Part shown: positions 9,308 through 17,919 of the stretch, in pieces
How positions within the stretch are numbered: position 1 is the stretch's first letter
How the letters are laid out: each line of letters starts with the position of its first letter
The notes under the pieces: generated by a model
Database searches by the model: none
Told to the model about the DNA's origin: nothing
The model's input: only the letters and a program-made list of their open reading frames with translations
Origin: an uncultured Prevotella sp.
Lineage (GTDB): Bacteria > Bacteroidota > Bacteroidia > Bacteroidales > Bacteroidaceae
Assembly: GCA_900556795.1 (NCBI GenBank)
Contig: USQD01000009.1
Span: 1-19,542 of the forward strand
Length of the DNA: 19,542 bases
Direction of reading: 5' to 3'
Made by a program: the position numbers and the translations under genes

Positions 9308-10669
9308 TTATTTCTTTAACTCTTTTGCATTCTCTTTCTGATGGTCCTTGATGATACTAACCGACAAAGCGCCACAGATAAGCAAGACAGCAGCCACAAT
9401 CATCATATCACTCTGATGAGAACCTACCAGACTCAAGATGCCACCACCACAGATGGCAGCTACAATCTGAGGAATACAGATAGTTCCATTGAACAAGCCC
9501 AGATAAGCACCCATGTGACCATAGCCCTGCAAGGCATTGGTAACGAAGGTGAAAGGCATTGCCAGCATGGCTGCCCAACCGGCACCAATCATCAGGAATG
9601 GAACAAACTGCAAGTACTGGTCGTGAAGGAATGGAATGAGAGCAAAGCCCACACCACCAATAATCAAACTGACTGCGTATGCCATCTTGGTATTCTTGAA
9701 CTGAGGAAGAACCACAGCCCAAAGCACACTACCTACAGCCTGAACAGCAAAGAGAATGCCTACCCAGTTGCCAGCCTCCTGGAACTCAGCCGATTTAGGA
9801 TCGGTAGTATTCCAAACAGTCTCGGCGATGGCACCGGTAGAATAGTTCCAGAGATAAAGGAAGCCTGCCCAGCAGAAGAACTGAACCAGTCCAACCTTCC
9901 AGAAAGTAGATGGAGCATTGCACAGCAAAGTGAACCAATTAGCCTTATCTTCAGAAGCATCAGCATTAGAATTCTTCACTCCTCGTTCTTCACTCTTCAC
10001 TTCATTATACTCCGCATACTGCTGAGGATTCCACTCTTTCACCTTCATTGTAGTATAGATGACGCAGAGAATGAGGATGGCAGCACCCACATAGAACGAC
10101 CAGATAACAGAATCCGGCACCACGCCCTGCTCAGCTACATTCTTGATTCCCAGGAAGGTAAAGAGGAACGGGAAGATATATCCAGCCACAGAGCCGGCAT
10201 TGCAGAGGAAACTCTGGATAGAGTAAGCCTTCGCCTTCTGCTTCTCGTTTACCATATCGCCTACCAGCATCTTGAAAGGCTGCATCGCCATGTTGATGCT
10301 CGTATCCAGGAACATCAGGGCTATCAAGCCGAAGAGCATCGCTCCGCTCACAGTCAAGCCCAGCGAACCGGCATTCGGCAGCAGGCACATCACGAGGACG
10401 GCGATGGTGGCACCCAAGAAGAGATAAGGAATACGGCGACCGAATCGGCACCAGGTCTTATCGCTCAGTGTTCCTACGATAGGCTGTACAAGGATTCCCA
10501 TCAACGGAGGGAGAATCCAGAAATAACTCAAGTTGTGTGGGTCAGCACCCAACGTTGCAAAGATTCGGGAGATGTTGGCGCTCTGAAGGGCGTAGGCAAT
10601 CTGTACCCCGAAGAAACCGAAGCTCAGGTTCCAGAGCTTCCAGAAACTTAAATCAGGTTTTTGTGTCAT
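9308..10669 (-). CDS. MFS sugar transporter (SLC45/GPH-like), probable maltose/maltodextrin importer
   Basis: A 453-residue inner-membrane carrier with about 12 hydrophobic segments and no signal peptide. The loop after the second segment has SDKTWCRFGRR at 69-79, the MFS loop signature in the form seen in SLC45/sucrose-type and GPH transporters. A second charged motif, PFKMLVGDMVNEKQ, begins at 131. The central cytoplasmic loop (about 210-243) is hydrophilic and contains KSEERGVKNS, encoded by a tandem repeat. The gene starts 19 bp after the regulator on the same strand, so the two are probably co-transcribed. It precedes malQ, whose product would use the imported sugar. Maltose or maltodextrin as substrate is inferred from context; another glucoside or glucose is possible. 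Confidence 0.85.
   Translation of the reverse strand: MTQKPDLSFWKLWNLSFGFFGVQIAYALQSANISRIFATLGADPHNLSYFWILPPLMGILVQPIVGTLSDKTWCRFGRRIPYLFLGATIAVLVMCLLPNAGSLGLTVSGAMLFGLIALMFLDTSINMAMQPFKMLVGDMVNEKQKAKAYSIQSFLCNAGSVAGYIFPFLFTFLGIKNVAEQGVVPDSVIWSFYVGAAILILCVIYTTMKVKEWNPQQYAEYNEVKSEERGVKNSNADASEDKANWFTLLCNAPSTFWKVGLVQFFCWAGFLYLWNYSTGAIAETVWNTTDPKSAEFQEAGNWVGILFAVQAVGSVLWAVVLPQFKNTKMAYAVSLIIGGVGFALIPFLHDQYLQFVPFLMIGAGWAAMLAMPFTFVTNALQGYGHMGAYLGLFNGTICIPQIVAAICGGGILSLVGSHQSDMMIVAAVLLICGALSVSIIKDHQKENAKELKK
9972..10000 (-). repeat. Short tandem repeat inside the transporter gene
   Basis: TTCTTCACTC occurs at 9972-9981 and again at 9986-9995, followed by a further TTCAC at 9996-10000. On the coding strand this reads as GTGAAGA-like heptamers encoding about residues 224-234 of the transporter. 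It lies in the central cytoplasmic loop, where insertions are tolerated, and resembles the low-complexity GTGAAGA repeats I recall from intergenic regions of this phylum. Confidence 0.55.
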
Positions 10670-10688
10670 ATTGTTATACTTTGAATTT

Positions 10689-11714
10689 TTATCTGGTTGT
10701 TCCTCTTACCACGAGTCGGGTTCTCACTACCCTTTTCTCTACATCATCTTTCGGGATGGAGCCTTCCACCTGACCGATAAGGATATTTGCCGCTTCCTCT
10801 CCTACAGCCACACCTCTCTGTTCCACAGTGGTAAGCATCGGATCACTCGCCTTGGCACGGTCACCATTGGTAAAACCACAGATGCTGATATCATCTGGCA
10901 CAGCGTATCCCATACGCTTGGCGGTATAGAGAATGCCTATTGCCGTATCGTCGTTGATGGCAAAGAAAGCATCCGGCACATCATCCTGCTCCAGGATTTC
11001 CGGTGTGATAGCCTCAGCCTGTTCACGGTTGTCACAAATCCTCACCCAGTCAGGATTTTCCGCCAACCCATGCTTTACGAGGGCATCATGATAACCATTA
11101 TATCGGTTCTTGGAAATCTCCATGTTCATCGGCGAACCATAGAAGGCTATCTTCTTGCAGCCTGTATCAATGAGATGGGTCACGGCGGTAAAGGCGCCCA
11201 TGTAGTCATCAACCACCACTCTGGAGCAGTTGACGCCCGTACATATTCTATCGTAGAAGACAAGGGGCACGCCATTGCTCATCAACTTCTCGAAGTGAGC
11301 ATACTGCTTGGTATCCTTCGCCTGCGAAACGATGATGCCGCACACCTTATTCTTATAGAAATCATCACAGATGGCAACCTCTCGGTCATATCGCTCCCTG
11401 CTCTGCGCCACCATCACACGATAGCCTCTGGCTCTCGCTTCCTCCTCTATCCCCGAAAGAACGGACATAAAATAATAATGTACCAATTCAGGAATGATAA
11501 CCCCTATGACCTTCATCGGCTGCACCTTACTATGCCGCAAAGCCTCTCCGATGACGTTGGGATAGAAATTATGTTCCCGCGCATACGCCTGTACACGTTC
11601 TTTCTGGGCAGCACTGATTCTAGGGCTGTCCTTCAAAGCTCTGCTCACCGTGGCAATACTAACGCCCAGGTTGCGAGCTATATCTTTCATTGTTATAATA
11701 TTATTCTCGTTCAT
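10689..11714 (-). CDS. LacI-family transcriptional regulator of the sus locus
   Basis: A 341-residue regulator from the ATG at 11714, preceded by GAGGAAAG. A GTG at 11729 would extend it by five residues but sits at the predicted transcription start, so it is rejected. The N-terminal helix-turn-helix is classical: MKDIARNLGVSIATVSRALK at 9-28. A hinge helix has Leu59 in EALRHSK, the residue that intercalates at a central CpG, which fits the CG at the centre of the palindromes nearby. Residues about 68-341 are a periplasmic-binding-protein-like effector domain, likely sensing maltose or a related sugar. It is divergent from susC with a shared operator, and is followed at 19 bp by the transporter. 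It takes the place held by the unrelated membrane-bound SusR in B. thetaiotaomicron. Spacing suggests it activates; see findings. Confidence 0.92.
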   Translation of the reverse strand: MNENNIITMKDIARNLGVSIATVSRALKDSPRISAAQKERVQAYAREHNFYPNVIGEALRHSKVQPMKVIGVIIPELVHYYFMSVLSGIEEEARARGYRVMVAQSRERYDREVAICDDFYKNKVCGIIVSQAKDTKQYAHFEKLMSNGVPLVFYDRICTGVNCSRVVVDDYMGAFTAVTHLIDTGCKKIAFYGSPMNMEISKNRYNGYHDALVKHGLAENPDWVRICDNREQAEAITPEILEQDDVPDAFFAINDDTAIGILYTAKRMGYAVPDDISICGFTNGDRAKASDPMLTTVEQRGVAVGEEAANILIGQVEGSIPKDDVEKRVVRTRLVVRGTTR

Positions 11715-11733
11715 GATATCTTTCCTCACGCTG

Positions 11734-11741
11734 CAAAATTA
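11734..11741 (-). promoter_or_regulatory. Promoter of the LacI-type regulator, -7 element TAATTTTG
   Basis: Minus-strand TAATTTTGCAGCG matches TAnnTTTG and places the transcript start at about 11727, just upstream of the chosen ATG. No TTTG is found at -33. The spacer has TAACGGATATTT (11745-11756), shared with the malQ promoter. The shared operator is centred 66 bp upstream. Confidence 0.72.
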
Positions 11742-11796
11742 GACAAATATCCGTTAAGTTAGTCTATTTTCGTTGACTTATATCAAGCAAATCGAA

Positions 11797-11810
11797 TGCA
11801 AACGTTTGCA
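11797..11810. promoter_or_regulatory. LacI-type operator in the susC/regulator divergent region
   Basis: TGCAAACGTTTGCA is a perfect 14-bp palindrome. It is centred 66 bp from the -7 element of the regulator and 65 bp from that of susC, almost exactly midway between the two divergent promoters. One bound dimer could therefore act on both. Confidence 0.85.
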
Positions 11811-11864
11811 CATAAGAAATAACGGAAATAACTAAAAAATAGTTCATCGTATTGAAAAAGACCT

Positions 11865-11872
11865 TAATTTTG
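11865..11872 (+). promoter_or_regulatory. susC promoter, -7 element TAATTTTG
   Basis: TAATTTTGCACCC matches the Bacteroidota -7 consensus. No TTTG or TTG occurs 19-21 nt upstream, so the promoter probably needs an activator. Transcription would start near 11879, giving an AT-rich leader of about 120 nt before susC. I see no strong hairpin or open reading frame in this leader. Confidence 0.72.
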
Positions 11873-11998
11873 CACCCAGAAAGAATAAGCAACGCAACAC
11901 CTCGACCTATTTTAACAAAACAAGGCCAGAGACTAAAAACGTGATATTCGTCAAGAATAAAGCAATAAATATAAACATAAACTTAAAAATCAGACAAA

Positions 11999-14900
11999 AT
12001 GATGAAGCAGGTAAAATTTAAATTGCCTCTCAGAGCATTGACCCTCGCAGGTGGTCTGCTTCTGACAGCAAGTTCCTTTGCGCAGACTAATGCGATTAAG
12101 GGACACGTGAAGGATGCTTCCGGTGAGCCAATCATGGGTGCTACCATTACAGTGAACGGTAAGGCAGTAGGTATTACCGACATGGATGGTAACTTCTCTG
12201 TTGACGCAGCTCCAGGTTCTAATCTTACTTTCACCTATCTGGGATTGACTCCACAGACAGTGAAGGCTGCCAACAACATGAACATCACCTTGCAGGATGA
12301 CTCGCAGTCTTTGAACGAAGTCGTAGTCATCGGTTATGGTGTAGCAAAAAAGAACGACTTGACAGGTTCTGTTACTGCGATCAAGCCTGACTCTAAGAAC
12401 AAGGGTGTGGTTGTCAACGCACAGGATATGCTTACAGGTAAGGTTGCCGGTGTAAACATTACCAGCAACGATGGTACCCCTGGTGGTGGTGCCAAGATCC
12501 GTGTTCGTGGTGGTTCTTCTTTGAACGCATCTAACGACCCATTGATCGTTATCGATGGTCTGGCAATGGACAACGATGGTGTTAAGGGTCTTTCTAACCT
12601 CCTTTCTGTAGTTAACCCACAGGATATTGAGTCTTTCAGTGTCTTGAAGGATGCTTCTGCAACTGCTATTTATGGTTCCCGTGGTTCTAACGGTGTCATC
12701 ATCATTACAACCAAGAAGGGTCGCAAGGGTCAGAAACCTACCGTTTCTTACTCTGGTAGCGTAACCATCAGCGAGAAGAAGAACACGGTTGATGTTCTTA
12801 GCGCTGACGAGTTCCGTGCAAATGTAGAAAGACTGTATGGCAAAGACAGTGAAGCTTATAGCGCACTGGGTACAGCCAACACCAACTGGCAGGACTTGAT
12901 TTACCGTACAGCTATCAGCCACGACCACAACATTACAGTTTCTGGTGCAGCAAAGTCACTCCCATACCGTGTTTCTGTAGGTTATACAGACCAGCAGGGT
13001 ATCGTGAAGACATCTGACTTCAAGCGTGCAACAGCATCTTTGAACTTGAACCCATCATTCTTCCAGGATCACTTGACATTGAACCTGAATGCCAAGGGTA
13101 TGTATGCTAGAACCTTATATACAGATGGTTCTGTTGTATCAGCAGCTGTAAGAATGGACCCAACTCAGGATCCATACAAGTTTACATCTGAATATCACAA
13201 GAATCAGTTGGGCAGCTACATGAAAGAGACTCTTTACAACTATGGATGCTATTTCCAGTGGTCAAAGAAAGCAGAGTATGGTGACAATACATGGCCTTTC
13301 ACTTATGACAGCACCACACAGATGCCTAACCCTCTGTCTTTGCTGGATCAGGGCAGTCAGATTGCTCACAGCCGTTCATTCATCGGTAGTGCAGACATCG
13401 ACTATAAGGTACACGGTTTCGAGGACTTGAGATTGCATGCTACCTTGGGTGCAGATATCTCAAAGGGTCGCCAGAGCCAGTCATTTGCTACATCTTGCAC
13501 AAACGCATTGTACTATGGCAGCTACGGTGGTGAGGAAATCCTGAAGCGCAACCTCTCTTTGAGTACTTACGCTCAGTACTACAAGGATTTCAATAAGATT
13601 CATCATTTCGACATCATGGCTGGTTATGAGTGGCAGCACTTCTGGCGCAGCAAGAACAATGACTATGTAGGTTATTATCCAGATACAAATAACGATGCAA
13701 GTCTTAGAAATACAGAGCGTCCTCATACTCCATATAGCGAGAAGAGCGAAAGCTACCTGGTATCTTTCTTCGGACGTGCCAACTACACCTTGCTCGACCG
13801 TTACTTCCTGACAGCAACCGTCCGTGATGATGGTTCTTCACGTTTCAAGGAGCACTGGGCTTGGTTCCCATCATTCGCTTTTGGATGGAAGGCTAACGAA
13901 GAGTCATTCCTGAAGAACGCTAACTGGTTGTCTGACTTGAAACTCCGTCTGAGTTATGGTAAGACTGGTCAGCAGGCTGGTTCCATCGGCGATTATGAGT
14001 GGATTCCATCTTATTCTATCAGCACAGGTACAAATGGTTTCTATCCAGTTACTGGTGAGGGTGAGCTTTACAGACCAAATAACTACCGTCCTGACCTGAA
14101 GTGGGAAACAACCTCTACCTACAACGTAGGTTTGGACTGGGGCATCCTGGATCAGAGATTGTCTGGTAGCGTAGATTGTTACTACAGAAAGACTACCGAT
14201 CTGTTGAACTATGCTCCACTTTCTTCTATGGCAGGTTACAAGAACCAGGCATGGCAGAACATCGGTTCCTTGAAGAATACCGGTGTTGAAGCAGCTATTA
14301 CCTGGCGTGCTATCCAGACCAAGGACTGGTTCTGGACCATGACATACAACTTCACTTACAACAAGAACGAGATTACCGACTTGAATGGTGTATCTGAGAA
14401 TGGTGCTCCTGTTGTTAATACAAACATCAAGGTAGGTGATGGTTCTGGTGCTTATCTGCAGGCTAACCAGGTGGGTTATGCAATGAACTCATACTATGTT
14501 TACCAGCAGGTTTACGACAAGAACGGCAAGCCAATTGAGAACTGCGTAGTTGACCGTAACGGTGACGGTAAGATCAATGAAAGCGATAAGTATCTCTACA
14601 AGAGCCCAGCAGCTCCTGTAACCATGGGCTTCTCTTCTCGCCTGGAATACAAGAACTGGGACTTCGGTTTCTCTTTGCGTGCAAGCATCGGCAACTATGT
14701 ATATAACAATGTTGAGCAGAGCATGAGTAACATGAATACAGGTGAGTGGTTCTCTAACTCTTTGAAGTACTTCTCTAACCGTATGAAGAGTACTGTTGAG
14801 AGAAACTGGCAGACCTACGAGATCACTTCTAAGTTGTCTGACTACTATGTGAAGAACGCTTCATTCCTGAAGTGCGACAACATCACATTGGGTTACAGCT

Positions 14901-15082
14901 TCAACAACCTGTTTAAGTCAAGCGGCTGGCATGGACTTTCAGGTCGTGCATACGCTACTGCATCAAATGTATTCACAATAACCAATTATGACGGTTTGGA
15001 TCCAGAAGTAGGCGATGGTAACGACAACAACCTCTACCCACGTCCATTCTCTGTAGTAGTTGGTCTTAGCTTGAATTTCTAA
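11999..15082 (+). CDS. susC: SusC: TonB-dependent outer-membrane starch oligosaccharide transporter
   Basis: A 1027-residue SusC/RagA beta-barrel. The signal peptide ends at SSFA|QT (residue 28). A carboxypeptidase-D regulatory-like domain occupies about 33-98, then a TonB-box region NEVVVIGYG at 106-114. The plug domain contains VRGGSSL near 169, PLIVIDG at 181-187 and GSRGSNGVIIITTKKG at 226-241. The 22-strand barrel fills the rest and ends in the aromatic LSLNF typical of outer-membrane proteins. A calcium-binding EF-hand-like loop with the pattern D.N.DG.I...D runs from Asp852 to Asp863. The length is normal for the family. It pairs with SusD, 18 bp downstream, as the lid of the transporter, and is first in the susCDEF operon. 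The start could be either of two adjacent ATGs. Confidence 0.97.
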   Translation: MMKQVKFKLPLRALTLAGGLLLTASSFAQTNAIKGHVKDASGEPIMGATITVNGKAVGITDMDGNFSVDAAPGSNLTFTYLGLTPQTVKAANNMNITLQDDSQSLNEVVVIGYGVAKKNDLTGSVTAIKPDSKNKGVVVNAQDMLTGKVAGVNITSNDGTPGGGAKIRVRGGSSLNASNDPLIVIDGLAMDNDGVKGLSNLLSVVNPQDIESFSVLKDASATAIYGSRGSNGVIIITTKKGRKGQKPTVSYSGSVTISEKKNTVDVLSADEFRANVERLYGKDSEAYSALGTANTNWQDLIYRTAISHDHNITVSGAAKSLPYRVSVGYTDQQGIVKTSDFKRATASLNLNPSFFQDHLTLNLNAKGMYARTLYTDGSVVSAAVRMDPTQDPYKFTSEYHKNQLGSYMKETLYNYGCYFQWSKKAEYGDNTWPFTYDSTTQMPNPLSLLDQGSQIAHSRSFIGSADIDYKVHGFEDLRLHATLGADISKGRQSQSFATSCTNALYYGSYGGEEILKRNLSLSTYAQYYKDFNKIHHFDIMAGYEWQHFWRSKNNDYVGYYPDTNNDASLRNTERPHTPYSEKSESYLVSFFGRANYTLLDRYFLTATVRDDGSSRFKEHWAWFPSFAFGWKANEESFLKNANWLSDLKLRLSYGKTGQQAGSIGDYEWIPSYSISTGTNGFYPVTGEGELYRPNNYRPDLKWETTSTYNVGLDWGILDQRLSGSVDCYYRKTTDLLNYAPLSSMAGYKNQAWQNIGSLKNTGVEAAITWRAIQTKDWFWTMTYNFTYNKNEITDLNGVSENGAPVVNTNIKVGDGSGAYLQANQVGYAMNSYYVYQQVYDKNGKPIENCVVDRNGDGKINESDKYLYKSPAAPVTMGFSSRLEYKNWDFGFSLRASIGNYVYNNVEQSMSNMNTGEWFSNSLKYFSNRMKSTVERNWQTYEITSKLSDYYVKNASFLKCDNITLGYSFNNLFKSSGWHGLSGRAYATASNVFTITNYDGLDPEVGDGNDNNLYPRPFSVVVGLSLNF

Positions 15083-15100
15083 TAAGAAAGGATTTTCATT

Positions 15101-16714
15101 ATGAAAAAATATATTAAGAATATTGTTCCTGTAGCAGCACTCCTGCTTTCGATGGGAACAACCTCATGTGTCAATGATTTGGACGTTACTCCGATTAACC
15201 CAAACATTCAGACAGACCTTAACATCGATGGCCTTTTCAACAAGTGCTACGCTAACTTTGCCATGGCAGGTAATGGTGGTGCTAATGGTGACTGCGACAT
15301 TGATGGTATTGACGGTGGTACATCCGGTTTTGTACGCCAGACGTTCAACGCAAACGAATTACCAACCGATGAGGCTATCTGCGGTTGGGGTGATGATGGT
15401 ATAGCCGGCTTCTGCTATAATAGCTACAATGCCACAAACCCGATGTTGACCGGTTTGTACGCCCGTATTACAACAGGTATTGCTTATTGCAACCAGTATC
15501 TTGCTGAAGCAGGAGATCAGGATGCAACCAAGCTTGCAGAGATCCGCTTCCTGAGAGCATACGAATATTTTAGCTTGATGGACGGATGGGGCAACATCCC
15601 ATTTACACTTCAGCCATTGACCAAGCCTGAAAGATATACCAGAGCACAGACTTACGAATGGCTCGAGAAGGAACTTCTTGAAATCGAGCCAAGCCTTTCT
15701 GAGGCAAAGGCTAAGAAGTCATCAGATGCCGGTTACGGCCGTGTAGATAAGGCTGCATGCTGGTTGCTTCTCTCTCGTCTCTACCTCAATGCAGAAGTAT
15801 ATACAGGCACAGCTCAGTGGGAGAAAGCAAAGGAATACGCCAAGAAGGTGATGGATTCATCTTATAAGCTGAACACCACAAGCGTAAACGGTTGGAGTGC
15901 TTACCAGATGCTCTTCATGGGCGATAACGGTGAGACAGATGCTGCTTACGAGGGTATCTTCCCTCTCTTGCAGGATGGTTTGAAGACCACAAGCTGGGGT
16001 ACTACACTCTTCCTGTTGGCTTCTACCTACGATCAAGATATGCACGCAAATCCAAACAACCCTAAAGCTACCAATGGTACTGACCAGGCTTGGGGTGGTA
16101 ACCGCGCTCGTCCTGACTTGGTGAAGAAGTTCTTCCCTAAAGGTAACGTTCCAAATCTTGAAAGCTACGCTACAGCAGAAGCAGCTGGTGACGACCGTGC
16201 TCTCTTCTGCGGTGTAAACCGTACATTGGATAATGATGACGTTTCTACTTTCAAGAGCGGTTTCGCTGTTGCTAAGTTTACCAACTTCAAGACAGACGGT
16301 AGCGCAGGTCATGATGCTACATTCCCAGATGCAGACTTCTTCCTGATGCGTGCAGCAGAGGCTTACCTGAACTTTGCAGAGGCTGATGCCCGCATCAATG
16401 GTGGTCAGACTACAGAGGAAGGTACCGCAGCTATCAATGCTATCCGCAAGCGTGCACATGCCTCTACTCGTGAAGACAAGGGCTATTCTCTGAGCGATAT
16501 CTGCGATGAATGGAGCCGTGAGTTCTACTTCGAGGGTCGCCGTCGTATGGATCTGATCCGTTTCAACCGTTATGGTGGCAATGTCAACTACAACTGGCAG
16601 TGGAAGGGCGGCACCAAGGAAGGCCGCAACTTCTCTGAAAATTTGAACATCTTTGCTATCCCAACCAATGAGTTGACATCTAACAAGAATCTGACTCAGA
16701 ATCCTGGATATTAA
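15101..16714 (+). CDS. susD: SusD: starch-binding outer-membrane lipoprotein
   Basis: A 537-residue SusD/RagB-family surface lipoprotein that caps SusC and binds starch helices. Residues 1-22 are a lipoprotein signal peptide with the acceptor at Cys23 (TTSC|VNDLD). TPR-like helical segments are visible, for example AEIRFLRAYEYFSLMDGWG starting at 146 and GRVDKAACWLLLSRLYLNA from 213. The conserved SusD C-terminal part includes EFYFEGRRRMDLIRFNRYGG near the end and stops at LTQNPGY. AAAGGA nine bases before the ATG is a plausible ribosome-binding site. The gene is second in the susCDEF operon. The family call is certain; starch as ligand follows from the surrounding GH13, GH97 and GH77 genes. 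Confidence 0.96.
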   Translation: MKKYIKNIVPVAALLLSMGTTSCVNDLDVTPINPNIQTDLNIDGLFNKCYANFAMAGNGGANGDCDIDGIDGGTSGFVRQTFNANELPTDEAICGWGDDGIAGFCYNSYNATNPMLTGLYARITTGIAYCNQYLAEAGDQDATKLAEIRFLRAYEYFSLMDGWGNIPFTLQPLTKPERYTRAQTYEWLEKELLEIEPSLSEAKAKKSSDAGYGRVDKAACWLLLSRLYLNAEVYTGTAQWEKAKEYAKKVMDSSYKLNTTSVNGWSAYQMLFMGDNGETDAAYEGIFPLLQDGLKTTSWGTTLFLLASTYDQDMHANPNNPKATNGTDQAWGGNRARPDLVKKFFPKGNVPNLESYATAEAAGDDRALFCGVNRTLDNDDVSTFKSGFAVAKFTNFKTDGSAGHDATFPDADFFLMRAAEAYLNFAEADARINGGQTTEEGTAAINAIRKRAHASTREDKGYSLSDICDEWSREFYFEGRRRMDLIRFNRYGGNVNYNWQWKGGTKEGRNFSENLNIFAIPTNELTSNKNLTQNPGY

Positions 16715-16740
16715 TTTGCAAACATAAAAAGGAATTCATT

Positions 16741-17895
16741 ATGAAAAATATAATTAAATCAGCTCTACTCGTTGTCATGAGTTTAACTCTCATGACAGCT
16801 TGTAGCGACGACAATGACTCTAATCCGTCTATTCAGACACCAACAGAGTTCAAATTGAATACTCCAGCATTGGTGAATACACCAATCGATCTGGCGAATT
16901 CGTCTAAGATTATGTTGACCTGCTCACAGCCTAACTATGGCTATACAGCTAGCGTTCAATATACAGTACAGGTTGCAACAGATGAAAATATGACTGATGC
17001 TGTTGAGCTTTCAGAAACCAGCTCAAGTGCCAAGGTTGCAATTGATGCAGCTTCATTGGCAAGTGCCTTGACTAACATCTATGTAGAAAAAGGCAAGACT
17101 GAGGCTGATTTCCCTATGGACGTAAAGGCTTACTTCCGCTTGAAGGCAAATATTGTGACCAGCAATGGTAATGTTGTAGAGGGAACAGAGATTCTTTCTA
17201 ATGTAGTTTCACTCAACAATATTCACCTCTTGTTCTCATTGCCACCAGTCAACTTGCCTAGCCATGTATATACTGTAGGCAACTTCTGTGATTGGAAATG
17301 GGACAATTGCTTCGATATGGTTCAGGTTTATGGTACAGAGGATACATTCTGGCATCTTGTCTATATCGACGATAGCGGTATCAAGTTCAATTCTGCAGCA
17401 GAATGGAACGGCAGCGAAGTTGGTTATGCTGGCATCACTGTTTCCGGCGACTGCAAGGACGACATCATTGACAATGGAGGCAATATCGCTTCCAAGAACC
17501 CTGGCTGGTATCTGGTAATCGTAACAACATCTGTTGTAAACCGTGAAATCCACTATGACGTTCAGTTCAACAAGCCAACAATCTGGCTCATTGGTCCTGC
17601 AGCTGGTAGCGACGATTTCGCAGAGGAAGCTGAAGGCTGGTCATTCACCGTACCTACAACCAAGGACGGAGAATTCGTATCTCCTGCATTCGTAGGTTCT
17701 GTTCCTGCTGGTACTGATAAGGGTGTACGTATGTACGTTAAGATTCCTGGACACGACTGGTGGCATTCTGAGTTCGTCACATTAGACGGTAAGATCAAGT
17801 ACCGTGCAACAGGCGGCGACCAGGATAGAGCTACAGGTAATGTAGGTCAGCAGGTTCACCTCAACATCGCTAAGGGAACTGGTGAAATCAAGTAA
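16741..17895 (+). CDS. susE: SusE-like starch-binding outer-membrane lipoprotein
   Basis: A 384-residue lipoprotein with Cys21 after a short hydrophobic signal (LMTAC). The following SDDNDS is the acidic, surface-export type of start known for Bacteroidota lipoproteins. Residues about 30-160 form a SusE-type Ig-like domain. Two starch-binding-module-like beta domains follow: one from about 175 (HVYTVGNFCDWKW) to 276 and one from about 279 (TIWLIGPAAGSD) to the end, each with exposed aromatics. No catalytic motif is seen. It is 26 bp after susD, with AAAAGGA before the start. Its role is to hold starch at the cell surface and influence the size of dextrins delivered to SusCD. Assignment as SusE rather than SusF rests on position and domain number. 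Confidence 0.88.
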   Translation: MKNIIKSALLVVMSLTLMTACSDDNDSNPSIQTPTEFKLNTPALVNTPIDLANSSKIMLTCSQPNYGYTASVQYTVQVATDENMTDAVELSETSSSAKVAIDAASLASALTNIYVEKGKTEADFPMDVKAYFRLKANIVTSNGNVVEGTEILSNVVSLNNIHLLFSLPPVNLPSHVYTVGNFCDWKWDNCFDMVQVYGTEDTFWHLVYIDDSGIKFNSAAEWNGSEVGYAGITVSGDCKDDIIDNGGNIASKNPGWYLVIVTTSVVNREIHYDVQFNKPTIWLIGPAAGSDDFAEEAEGWSFTVPTTKDGEFVSPAFVGSVPAGTDKGVRMYVKIPGHDWWHSEFVTLDGKIKYRATGGDQDRATGNVGQQVHLNIAKGTGEIK

Positions 17896-17919
17896 ATAAC
17901 GATTTAAAATCGAAGTAAA

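Noticed and set aside
11715..11729. GTG start for the regulator
   Set aside because: It lies at the predicted transcription start from the -7 element at 11734-11741, while the ATG at 11714 has GAGGAAAG upstream.
17900..17912. Small palindrome CGATTTAAAATCG before susF
   Set aside because: It has no room for a loop and does not resemble the operator. It is likely chance in AT-rich DNA near the start codon.
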